A stretch of 43,513 bases of DNA from Planctomycetes bacterium GWF2_41_51. Lineage in GTDB: Bacteria; Planctomycetota; Phycisphaerae; Sedimentisphaerales; UBA12454. The stretch is taken from the NCBI GenBank assembly GCA_001825665.1, contig MHXZ01000074.1, positions 1 to 43,513 on the forward strand, in the 5' to 3' direction. A program made the translations under genes and the position numbers. Shown piece by piece: positions 1 through 6,690 of this stretch. Position 1 is the first letter of the stretch. Each line of letters starts with the position of its first letter. Under the pieces are notes generated by a model that did not search any database, was not told where the DNA came from, and saw only the letters and a program-made list of their open reading frames with translations.

Positions 1-72
1 ATGAACGTGATTTTTTAAAATTTTGTTCAAAAAAGTACAAATAAAAAGTTAATAAAAAAAATTATTGTCAAA

Positions 73-96
73 AAGGCAATTTTTAGAGGTTGCCTT
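73..96 (+). other. Small hairpin in the 5' region of the GH35-like gene
   Basis: AAGGCAA (73-79) and TTGCCTT (90-96) form a perfect 7-bp stem with a 10-nt loop, 30 nt before the GH35-like start codon. No T-tract follows it, so it is not a convincing terminator. It could be a leader hairpin or chance. The rest of bases 1-126 is AT-rich and I could not identify a clear promoter in it. Confidence 0.3.
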
Positions 97-126
97 AAGA
101 TTGAAGATTTAAAATTTGGAAATCAA

Positions 127-1578
127 ATGCCCAAAAAAGTAAAAGAAATCGCTAATAAAATACCGTTTCTTAAAAAACAAGGGGATGCGGTGCAGTTGAT
201 TGTGAATGGGAAGCCGTTTTTGATATTAGGAGGGGAGTTGGGGAATTCGACGGCATCAAGCAGGGAATCTCTTAAGGCGATTTGGCCGAAGCTGAAACAA
301 ATGAATCTTAATGCAGTGCTTGCGCCGGTTTACTGGGATTTGATTGAACCGATGGAAGGAAAGTTTGATTTTAAACTTGTCGATGCGCTGATAGCGGGGG
401 CGAGGAAAAATAAAATGCGTCTTATTCTGCTTTGGTTCGGCAGTTGGAAAAACAGTATGTCATGTTATGTGCCGGGGTGGGTAAAGACTAATCAGGAGAG
501 ATTTCCGAGAGCGAGGCTTAAAAACGGACAGGCGGTAGAAATTCTATCAGCATTCAGCGATGAAAATCTTCAAGCGGATATTAAAGCATTTACGGCACTC
601 ATGAGGCATATTAAGAAAACTGACAGCAAGCAGCATACTATAATTATGGTGCAGGTTGAGAATGAAATAGGGATGCTGGGCGGGGCGCGGGATTATTGTG
701 AGGCAGCGAATAAGGCTTTTAAGCAGAAGCCTGAAGATGAAGAAATATTTATGGCGCGGCATTATGCGCGATTTGTAAATAAGGTTGCGGCGGCGGGAAA
801 GGCGGAATATGCGCTGCCGATGTTTGTGAACGCTGCTTTGAACCAGGAAGGACAAAAGGCGGGGGAATATCCGAGTGCGGGCCCTCTGCCGCATTTGTTC
901 GATGTGTGGAGGGAGGAAGCAAAGCAGATAGATTTTCTTTCGCCTGATATTTATCATCCTGTTTTCGAGCGGTGGTGTGAAATATATCATAAGAAGGATA
1001 ATCCGCTTTTTATTCCGGAGGCGGGGAGAGGAAATGAAAACGCGATCAAGGCGTTTTATGCTTTTGGTCAGCACGATGCGATCGGGTTTAGTCCGTTTGC
1101 GATTGAAGCAACTGATGGAAATATGATTTCGCAATTGTATGATGTTTTATCGCAGCTAACGCCTTTGATTTTGGAAAATCAGGGACAAGGGACAATGGCA
1201 GGTGTGTCGCTGGACGAAGAAAATCAAACACAGGAAATAAAACTCGGGCGGTATGTTTTGAAAGTCTCGCACGATTATACTTTTCAATGGACGGCAAGAG
1301 AAGCAGGGATTGAGAAATGGCCGAACAGGGGCGGGATTATAATTTGCAGCGGTGAGGATGAATATATTATTGCGGGATGCGGATTGATAGTTACATTTTC
1401 GGACAATGCTGCGAATGAAATTGTTGGGATAAAGAGCATTCAGGAAGGAAAATTTGTCAATGGGCGATGGGTTGGGGGTAAGTGGATGAACGGGGACCAG
1501 AGCCATCAGGGGAGACACTTGAATCTGCCCGGAGGCAGGTTCGGCATCCAAAAAATCAGCCTATATAGATACCGCTAA
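127..1578 (+). CDS. GH35-like glycoside hydrolase (beta-galactosidase type), cytoplasmic
   Basis: A 483-residue TIM-barrel glycosidase of the GH35/DUF5597 type, retaining hydrolases that usually remove terminal beta-galactose. The N-terminal barrel shows the family pattern around residues 30-125 (NGKPFLILGGE; LAPVYWDLIEP). The acid/base is Glu180 in VQVENEIG and the likely nucleophile is Glu298 in FIPEAGRG. Residues from about 370 on form a beta-rich C-terminal domain like those of DUF5597 proteins. There is no signal peptide, so the enzyme is probably cytoplasmic and acts on imported oligosaccharides. The ribosome site before ATG 127 is weak (GGA at 118-120). The gene is monocistronic as far as can be seen, with 424 bases to the next gene. 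The GH35-like fold is clear; galactose specificity is inferred from the family only. Confidence 0.82.
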   Translation: MPKKVKEIANKIPFLKKQGDAVQLIVNGKPFLILGGELGNSTASSRESLKAIWPKLKQMNLNAVLAPVYWDLIEPMEGKFDFKLVDALIAGARKNKMRLILLWFGSWKNSMSCYVPGWVKTNQERFPRARLKNGQAVEILSAFSDENLQADIKAFTALMRHIKKTDSKQHTIIMVQVENEIGMLGGARDYCEAANKAFKQKPEDEEIFMARHYARFVNKVAAAGKAEYALPMFVNAALNQEGQKAGEYPSAGPLPHLFDVWREEAKQIDFLSPDIYHPVFERWCEIYHKKDNPLFIPEAGRGNENAIKAFYAFGQHDAIGFSPFAIEATDGNMISQLYDVLSQLTPLILENQGQGTMAGVSLDEENQTQEIKLGRYVLKVSHDYTFQWTAREAGIEKWPNRGGIIICSGEDEYIIAGCGLIVTFSDNAANEIVGIKSIQEGKFVNGRWVGGKWMNGDQSHQGRHLNLPGGRFGIQKISLYRYR

Positions 1579-1747
1579 AGGTACATAAAAAATAATATTA
1601 GCAGTCAGTAATATTAAGGATGATAATACTACATAATTTATTCATCAATTTTTTCATATTAAAAAACGGTTTTTATGCATCTTCAAGTGTTCGAACAAGG
1701 AAAAAGCAAAAATTTTTGATTAAATTTCATAAAAAATAAAAAAGATG
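1579..1747. other. Intergenic AT-rich stretch after the GH35-like gene
   Basis: No gene or RNA is recognisable. Two copies of the self-complementary octamer TAATATTA flank GCAGTCAG just after the stop codon, but no T-tract terminator is present. Several short A/T tracts (1701-1743) lie directly upstream of the -35 element at 1748 and could act as an UP element. The rest of this 424-base gap holds the promoter, operator and leader listed below. Confidence 0.4.
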
Positions 1748-1776
1748 TTGACGTGTCAAAGGCATTTTGATAATAT
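1748..1776 (+). promoter_or_regulatory. Predicted sigma70 promoter of the PEP-CTERM gene
   Basis: TTGACG (1748-1753), a 17-bp spacer, then TAATAT (1771-1776) make a near-consensus housekeeping promoter. The LacI-type palindrome begins at the last base of the -10 box, so a bound repressor would block initiation. Transcription would start near 1783 and leave a leader of about 220 nt. Confidence 0.75.
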
Positions 1777-1795
1777 TAAGTAAACGTTTACTTAA
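1776..1795. promoter_or_regulatory. LacI-family operator, perfect 20-bp palindrome
   Basis: TTAAGTAAACGTTTACTTAA is a perfect inverted repeat with the central CG step that LacI/PurR/CcpA-type regulators bend through their hinge helices. Its core AGTAAACGTTTACT recurs exactly in front of the LacI-family gene at 17909-17922, and with one change at 17687-17700 in front of the xylanase operon. It overlaps the predicted start site of the PEP-CTERM transcript, consistent with repression. Confidence 0.8.
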
Positions 1796-2002
1796 GTTCT
1801 TTGAAGATTGAAGAAAAGTTAAACAGCGGGGTTTTGATAAGTCCGCCAAACGGGAGGAGGACAAATCATTTCCCACGACAATAATTAATGTATAAGACAT
1901 TCTCCAAATGCAGTCAGAGTTTGGCGTATGTTAAGAACGAGTATAATTGTTTGTTGTAATATTAACAAAGAAGTTCCTTATTAATTTAGGGAGGAGTTGA
2001 TT
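1784..2002 (+). promoter_or_regulatory. Long 5' leader of the PEP-CTERM gene with a long-range stem
   Basis: The predicted transcript has about 220 nt before the ATG at 2003. CGCCAAAC (1844-1851) can pair perfectly with GTTTGGCG (1919-1926) over 8 bp, enclosing a ribosome-site-like GGGAGGAGG (1852-1860) that is not followed by a start codon at usable distance. The real ribosome site is GGGAGGAG (about 1989-1996). I do not recognise a known riboswitch here. Confidence 0.35.
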
Positions 2003-2653
2003 ATGAAAAAGTTTATTTTATGTCTTACAATTTTAGCAGCGTTGAATACAGCAGCATTGGCAGATGTAATGTTAGGAAGCTGGGAAGGTGTAACAGATGG
2101 ATGGATAGATTGGTCTGGAAGTCATCCTTCAATCGGCGACGCGACAATGATGCCGTCAAAGTATCAGTATGCGACAATCGGCGCAACAGCCGGTTCACAG
2201 AGTCTGCGTTTGATAAAAGACGGCTGGAACCAGAACCTGGCACTCGGGATGGATTACAACCAGAGAGTCGCATTTATGGCAAATACCAAATTTGCGATTG
2301 ATGTAACAGTTCCGGCTGATATTGCAGGCGATGGAGCAAACGACGGCTATGCACAAATTTACAATGTAACTATCAATGCCGAAGGTTATGGATGGCACGA
2401 TCAGTTTACATCAGTTCCCCTGAATTTCTATTTCTGGGATGGCTCAGGAGAGCGTACAGCTACACTGGAAATAGATTACAGCGCAATCAAGTCATCGATG
2501 CCGGCTATACCAGGGTATATCGAAATAATTATTGCGACTAATTCATCAACAGGCCGTGGAAATTTCTATTTCGATAACGCAAGATTAATTCCAGAACCGG
2601 TAACACTTGCTCTGCTCGGTCTTGGTCTGACGCTGCTCAGGAAGAGAAGCTAA
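2003..2653 (+). CDS. PEP-CTERM sorted, secreted, probably carbohydrate-binding protein
   Basis: A 216-residue exported protein. It has an N-terminal signal peptide (KKFILCLTILAALNTAALA, then cut before DVML) and a C-terminal PEP-CTERM sorting tail: IPEPVTLALLGLGLTLLRKR, meaning a Pro-Glu-Pro box, a hydrophobic helix and a basic end. This signal is normally processed by an exosortase; none is encoded in the window. The middle, rich in Trp, Tyr and Gly with a final FYFDNARL strand, looks like a beta-sandwich of carbohydrate-binding-module type, but no specific family is certain. ATG 2003 is chosen over an in-frame TTG at 1997 because GGGAGGAG sits 6 nt upstream of it. The LacI-type operator at 1776-1795 places it in the same regulon as the xylanases, so xylan binding at the cell surface is a reasonable inference. 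Confidence 0.8.
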   Translation: MKKFILCLTILAALNTAALADVMLGSWEGVTDGWIDWSGSHPSIGDATMMPSKYQYATIGATAGSQSLRLIKDGWNQNLALGMDYNQRVAFMANTKFAIDVTVPADIAGDGANDGYAQIYNVTINAEGYGWHDQFTSVPLNFYFWDGSGERTATLEIDYSAIKSSMPAIPGYIEIIIATNSSTGRGNFYFDNARLIPEPVTLALLGLGLTLLRKRS

Positions 2654-2660
2654 TTGAAAG

Positions 2661-2750
2661 TCACGGCAGTATGTGAATTACCCTTTAAGGGTAGTAAATT
2701 CCCGTGATTGACAGGGTAGGTATTAAAGGACTTACCTGCGGATAACGGGA
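2661..2750 (+). other. Candidate structured RNA with two alternative pairings
   Basis: Between the PEP-CTERM stop and the terminator, CCCGT at 2701-2705 can take part in two exclusive stems. One is TCACGG (2661-2666) with CCGTGA (2702-2707), enclosing the hairpin TACCC/GGGTA (2679-2683 with 2689-2693). The other is TCCCGT (2700-2705) with ACGGGA (2745-2750), enclosing an imperfect CAGGGTAGG/CTTACCTG stem. It matches no riboswitch class I know and may only be a folded 3' UTR. Confidence 0.35.
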
Positions 2751-2785
2751 GAGTATGGTTTAAGTTAGTATGACTAAAAAAATTA

Positions 2786-2832
2786 AACGCCCTTTGTGCC
2801 TTACAAAATAGGATACAAGGGGCGTTTTTTTT
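2786..2832 (+). terminator. Rho-independent terminator after the PEP-CTERM gene
   Basis: AACGCCCTTTGT (2786-2797) pairs with ACAAGGGGCGTT (2815-2826) over 12 bp with a single U-G wobble, and a run of eight T (2825-2832) follows. This separates the PEP-CTERM transcript from the oxidoreductase downstream. Confidence 0.85.
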
Positions 2833-2836
2833 GTTC

Positions 2837-2871
2837 AGAATTTAGAATGTAGAATTTAGAAGGTAGAAGGT
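2837..2871 (+). repeat. Five tandem 7-bp repeats
   Basis: AGAATTT, AGAATGT, AGAATTT, AGAAGGT and AGAAGGT follow each other without gaps directly after the terminator. The consensus is AGAA followed by two T/G positions and T. It is a short heptameric sequence repeat in the spacer before the Gfo/Idh/MocA gene. Confidence 0.7.
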
Positions 2872-2915
2872 GTACAATAAGCTGCATTCTTTGTTTAAAT
2901 CAGGGATAATTAATT

Positions 2916-4034
2916 ATGGAAAAAGTACGGATTGGTTTAATCGGTTATGGAGGTATGGGAAGAAATCACGCGAAGTATCTTTGTGCAGGCGAAGTGCCGG
3001 GGGGGCAATTAACAGCAGTTTGTGAGATTTCGGCGGAGAATCATCTCAGGGCGCAACAGGAACTTGGCTCAGGCGGTAAAGTGTTATGTTTCGATGACCC
3101 GCTTAAAATGATGAAGTCGAAAGCAATCGACGGAGTATTGATTGTATCGCCTCATTACGAACATCCAAAAATGATTGCGGCGGCATTAGAAAATAATCTG
3201 CATGTGCTGACGGAAAAACCAATCGGAGTGTTTACGAAAAATGTGTGTGAAGTAAATGCGCTTGCGGCCAAAAGCCAAAAAGTTTTCGGGATTATGTTCA
3301 ATCAGCGCACTAATAAAGTATATCAGAAAATCAAAGAAATGATTACATCCGGACAGCTTGGTGACATCAAACGTACGAACTGGGTTGCGACACATTGGTA
3401 TCGTGCGCAAAGCTATTATGAACTTGGCGGATGGCGGGCAACGTGGGCAGGAGAAGGCGGGGGTGTGCTGCTGAACCAGGCGCCGCATCAAATTGATTTG
3501 TGGCAGTGGATTTGCGGAATGCCGGTGAGAGTGAGGGCGTTTTGCAGTTTCGGCAAGTATCATACTATTGAAGTTGAAGATGATGTAACTGCTTATGTGG
3601 AATATGAAAACGGAGCGACGGGTGTGTTTATCACAACAACTGGTGAAACGCCGGGGACAAACCGTTTTGAGATAGCAGGCGATAACGGCAAAATAATCCT
3701 TGAGGATGACAAGGTAACTTTCTGGAAGACAAGTGTGCCAGAGAGACAATTCAATCGTGAATTTAAGGGCGGATTCGGCGCACCGGAATGCGAAAAAATA
3801 GAAGTCGCAATCGAAGGAAAGGGCGAAGAACATAAAGGAATCGTAAAAGATTGGGTGAACGCGATTTTGACCGGTTCGCCTTTGCTTGCGCCGGGAGTGG
3901 AAGGGATTAACAGTCTGCAATTATCAAACGCAATGCTTCTTTCGACGTGGATGGATGATTGGGTAACATTGCCGCCGGATGATGAATTGTATCATCAGAA
4001 ACTTCAGGAGAAGATAACGGAATCAAGAAAATAA
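2916..4034 (+). CDS. Gfo/Idh/MocA-family NAD(P)-dependent sugar oxidoreductase
   Basis: A 372-residue cytoplasmic dehydrogenase. Residues 1-125 form the Rossmann domain with GYGGMG (10-15) and the family signature EKPIG (100-104), where Lys101 is the usual catalytic lysine. The second domain carries APHQIDLWQW with His191 and Asp194 in the position of the family's catalytic His/Asp. Members oxidise or reduce sugars, inositols and 3-keto-glycosides with NAD(P); the substrate cannot be read from the sequence. The gene is 93 bases before the TIM-barrel isomerase at 4128 on the same strand, a frequent pairing in sugar catabolism. It follows a terminator and a heptamer repeat, so it needs its own promoter, which I could not identify with confidence. 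Confidence 0.88.
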   Translation: MEKVRIGLIGYGGMGRNHAKYLCAGEVPGGQLTAVCEISAENHLRAQQELGSGGKVLCFDDPLKMMKSKAIDGVLIVSPHYEHPKMIAAALENNLHVLTEKPIGVFTKNVCEVNALAAKSQKVFGIMFNQRTNKVYQKIKEMITSGQLGDIKRTNWVATHWYRAQSYYELGGWRATWAGEGGGVLLNQAPHQIDLWQWICGMPVRVRAFCSFGKYHTIEVEDDVTAYVEYENGATGVFITTTGETPGTNRFEIAGDNGKIILEDDKVTFWKTSVPERQFNREFKGGFGAPECEKIEVAIEGKGEEHKGIVKDWVNAILTGSPLLAPGVEGINSLQLSNAMLLSTWMDDWVTLPPDDELYHQKLQEKITESRK

Positions 4035-4127
4035 CCGTAAATCGGCTGAGTTGACACGGCTCGTTTCGGTTATGTTTTACGTAAATCGTATTAATATGCG
4101 AAGCATAGATATAATTCGGAGGTATAA

Positions 4128-5000
4128 ATGTATTTGACGGGATTTGCGGATGAGGCGGCGAAGGATATTGACGGGCAAATACGCGCGACGAAGGAACTGG
4201 GCTGGGCAAATATCGAGAGCAGAAGTATAAACGGAAAAAATATCCATGATATTTCCGATGAGGAGTTTGATATTGTTTGCGGGAAACTTGCGGATGCGGG
4301 TGTGAAAATAAACTGCTTCGGCTCGGCAATCGCGAACTGGGGAAAGAAAATTACCGAATCTTTCGATTCATCTGTTGCGGAGGCTGAAAGAGCGATACCG
4401 AGAATGCAGAAACTTGGCTGCAAACTGATTCGCATAATGAGTTTTGCGGTTATCGATGGACGTGAGCCGGAGGAACAGATGGAGCAGGAGAGATTTCGAA
4501 GAGTACGCGAACTCAAAAAGATGTTCGATGATGCGGGCGTAACTGCTGTTCATGAAAATTGTATGAACTATGGCGGGATGGGCTGGACTTATACGCTGGA
4601 GCTCATTGAGAATGTGCCGGGGCTGAAACTTGTGTTCGATACGGGCAATCCGGTTTTTACCGATGACCGCACGAAAGCAAAACCATATCCGAAACAATCT
4701 GCGTGGGAATTTTATAAAAATGTGAAAGAGCATATCGAATATATTCATATCAAAGATGGGATTTGGAACAAATCTGAAAACAAGATACAATATACTTTTG
4801 CGGGTGAAGGAAATGGCGATGTAAAACGCATTGTCAAAGATTTGCTCGATAGCGGATATGACGGCGGAATATCGATGGAGCCGCACCTTGCGGCTGTATT
4901 TCACGATGAGAGCGTGCAATCGGAAGAAGCGATTAAATACGCAAATTATGTCGAGTACGGCAGGAGATTTATGAAATTATTGAAGGAAATCGGGTATTAA
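4128..5000 (+). CDS. Sugar phosphate isomerase/epimerase (xylose isomerase-like TIM barrel)
   Basis: A 290-residue protein of the AP endonuclease 2/xylose-isomerase-like superfamily. Metal-ligand positions typical of the family are visible: Glu143 in VHENC, Asp171 in FDTGNP, His207 in IHIKD and Glu251 in SMEPH. Members isomerise or epimerise sugars and keto-sugars, or act as dehydratases or lyases. A ribosome site GGAGG lies just before ATG 4128. It is probably co-transcribed with the Gfo/Idh/MocA gene upstream; together they could handle an oxidised sugar such as a 3-keto intermediate or an inosose, but that is inference. The next gene converges on it, separated by a hairpin that terminates the opposite strand. 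Confidence 0.85.
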   Translation: MYLTGFADEAAKDIDGQIRATKELGWANIESRSINGKNIHDISDEEFDIVCGKLADAGVKINCFGSAIANWGKKITESFDSSVAEAERAIPRMQKLGCKLIRIMSFAVIDGREPEEQMEQERFRRVRELKKMFDDAGVTAVHENCMNYGGMGWTYTLELIENVPGLKLVFDTGNPVFTDDRTKAKPYPKQSAWEFYKNVKEHIEYIHIKDGIWNKSENKIQYTFAGEGNGDVKRIVKDLLDSGYDGGISMEPHLAAVFHDESVQSEEAIKYANYVEYGRRFMKLLKEIGY

Positions 5001-5020
5001 AATATTGGGGTATGCGGAAG

Positions 5021-5047
5021 AAAAACCCGGCCATGGTGATGGCCGGG
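5021..5047 (-). terminator. Rho-independent terminator of the 12.6-kb xylanase operon
   Basis: CCCGGCCAT (5026-5034), a 4-base loop, and ATGGCCGGG (5039-5047) form a perfect 9-bp GC-rich stem. Read on the minus strand it is followed by five T (complement of 5021-5025), so it ends transcription coming from the GH43 gene. On the plus strand there is no T-tract after it. Confidence 0.88.
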
Positions 5048-5062
5048 CTAACCAGCAAGAGT

Positions 5063-6643
5063 TTATAATTCTTTATATTCGAAGTAGTCGAAATCGGCGT
5101 TGAGCTTTGTGCCGGAAATATCCTGACAGCAAATCGCGGCGAAAGCGCCGGTAAAACAACCCTGTTTGCAATATTCATCGGACAATCTTGTCGCATCGAG
5201 AACCGGGCCTATTTCTTCGAAATTCCTGTCATCGAGACTGTATGAGAACTGCAATTTGCCATAATCGAAATCGCCTCGTAAAATGATTCGCTTGCTGTCA
5301 AATGCAATTTCTTCAGATAGTTCATCATATTTATTATTGTCGGCGGCGATAATGCCGAGATGTTTGCCGAGAGTTTCATCGCGGCTTACGCGGAGGTAAA
5401 AATAATTCTGCGAATCGTAGAAGAAAGTCAAACCGGCCATCTGCTGGAAATGTTTCGGTTCGAATTCAAGGCAGGTTGTTACCTGACATTTGAAGGATTG
5501 AAGTCTTCTGCCGAGGAGGCTTTGATAATGATTTGATGCGAGAGATTCTCTGCCTTTCAAACGAAGGAAGCCTTTACGCTCTTTTAAAGTCAGCCAACTT
5601 TCATCTGCGGGCAGTCTTAATGTTGCATAATGAACGCAGAGAGTTTCGGAGTCGAAATCATCGCGGGATGGCTGGGGTTTGAATTTATGCTCCGGCAGGC
5701 CGGGGGCATCGATATCTACTTTGGGAGTGTTGCCGCCCTGGATGCGAAGCCAGCCATCATCTGTCCAGAAACATTTTTGAATTGCGGTTTCTCTGCCGAG
5801 AACGCAGCGGCGTTTCGGTTCGGTATTAGCCGGCAGAGGTCTGCCGCAAAGATGAACCATATACCACTGGTCATTTTGAGTTTGGACGATTGAAGCGTGG
5901 CCGGCCCTTTGAAGAGGAAGCTGCGGATTGAAACGGCTTGTTAAAATTGGATTAGTCGGGTCAACCTCGTAAGGGCCATCGATATTTTTTGCGCGAGCTA
6001 TGGTTACGAGATGATCATATTCTGTCCCGCCTTCGGCCGTTAACAAATAGTACCAGCCGTTAACTTTATAAAGATGCGGGCCTTCGGTAAGTTTGAAATT
6101 TGTTCCCTTGAAAATATTTTTAACCGGGCCTGTGAGCTTTTGCAGTTTGGGGTCGTATTCCTGCAGGAGGATTCCTGAAAATGGATTATGGCCTTTGCGG
6201 TGATCCCATTGCATATTCACGAACCATTTTCTGCCGTCGTCATCGTGAAAGAGTGAAGGGTCAAAGCCGGAAGAATTAAGATATATCGGCTCAGACCATG
6301 GGCCCATTATGTCTTTTGCGGTTACCAGATAATTATGGCAGTCCTTGAAGTTGCTGTTGTAAACTCGCGTGTTGGTGTAAATCAAATAGAAAAAATCATC
6401 GCAGAAACTAAGGCAGGGCGCCCATATACCGCAGGAGGGCAGATTGCCGGTCATATCGAGCTGACTGACGCGCGTGATTGGGTGCGTGAGCAGACGCCAA
6501 TTGACGAGGTCTCTGGAATGGTGAATTTGCACCGCGGGGAACCATTCGAAGGTGCTGGTTGCGATATAATAATCATCGCCGACGCGCAGAATCGACGGGT
6601 CAGGATTGAAGCCGGGTAATATTGGGTTGTGTATTTTGTCCAT
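5063..6643 (-). CDS. GH43 beta-xylosidase / alpha-L-arabinofuranosidase, cytoplasmic
   Basis: A 526-residue inverting glycosidase, last gene of the minus-strand xylanase operon. The five-bladed propeller covers about residues 1-310. The three catalytic acids are in their family contexts: Asp15 (GFNPDPSI, general base), Asp128 (GFDPSLF, pKa modulator) and Glu187 (LTEGPHLY, general acid). A concanavalin-like C-terminal domain (about 330-526) is typical of GH43 subfamilies 11/12, in which it helps form the xylosidase active site. There is no signal peptide, so it should act on imported xylo-oligosaccharides in the cytoplasm. AGAAGG lies 4 nt before the ATG. It follows the URO-D-like gene after 47 bases. 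Beta-xylosidase is the first choice; arabinofuranosidase or dual activity is possible. Confidence 0.88.
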   Translation of the reverse strand: MDKIHNPILPGFNPDPSILRVGDDYYIATSTFEWFPAVQIHHSRDLVNWRLLTHPITRVSQLDMTGNLPSCGIWAPCLSFCDDFFYLIYTNTRVYNSNFKDCHNYLVTAKDIMGPWSEPIYLNSSGFDPSLFHDDDGRKWFVNMQWDHRKGHNPFSGILLQEYDPKLQKLTGPVKNIFKGTNFKLTEGPHLYKVNGWYYLLTAEGGTEYDHLVTIARAKNIDGPYEVDPTNPILTSRFNPQLPLQRAGHASIVQTQNDQWYMVHLCGRPLPANTEPKRRCVLGRETAIQKCFWTDDGWLRIQGGNTPKVDIDAPGLPEHKFKPQPSRDDFDSETLCVHYATLRLPADESWLTLKERKGFLRLKGRESLASNHYQSLLGRRLQSFKCQVTTCLEFEPKHFQQMAGLTFFYDSQNYFYLRVSRDETLGKHLGIIAADNNKYDELSEEIAFDSKRIILRGDFDYGKLQFSYSLDDRNFEEIGPVLDATRLSDEYCKQGCFTGAFAAICCQDISGTKLNADFDYFEYKEL

Positions 6644-6690
6644 TTTGCCTTCTCTTAAAACTAATATGTTATAGTGTTAATTCTTTCAAT

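Noticed and set aside
1888-1959. A 23-codon open frame in the leader of the PEP-CTERM gene
   Set aside because: No ribosome site at proper distance (the GGGAGGAGG at 1852-1860 is about 27 bases away) and no recognisable peptide features.
2661-2750. Cyclic-di-GMP or other known riboswitch
   Set aside because: The conserved cores of the classes I know are missing, and the element lies after rather than before a gene, upstream of a terminator.
3186-3920. Long antisense open frame opposite the Gfo/Idh/MocA gene
   Set aside because: It lacks a ribosome site and domain motifs, and the sense strand encodes a complete, well-conserved enzyme. The other antisense frames, such as those at 547-1134 and 4368-4919, were rejected for the same reason.
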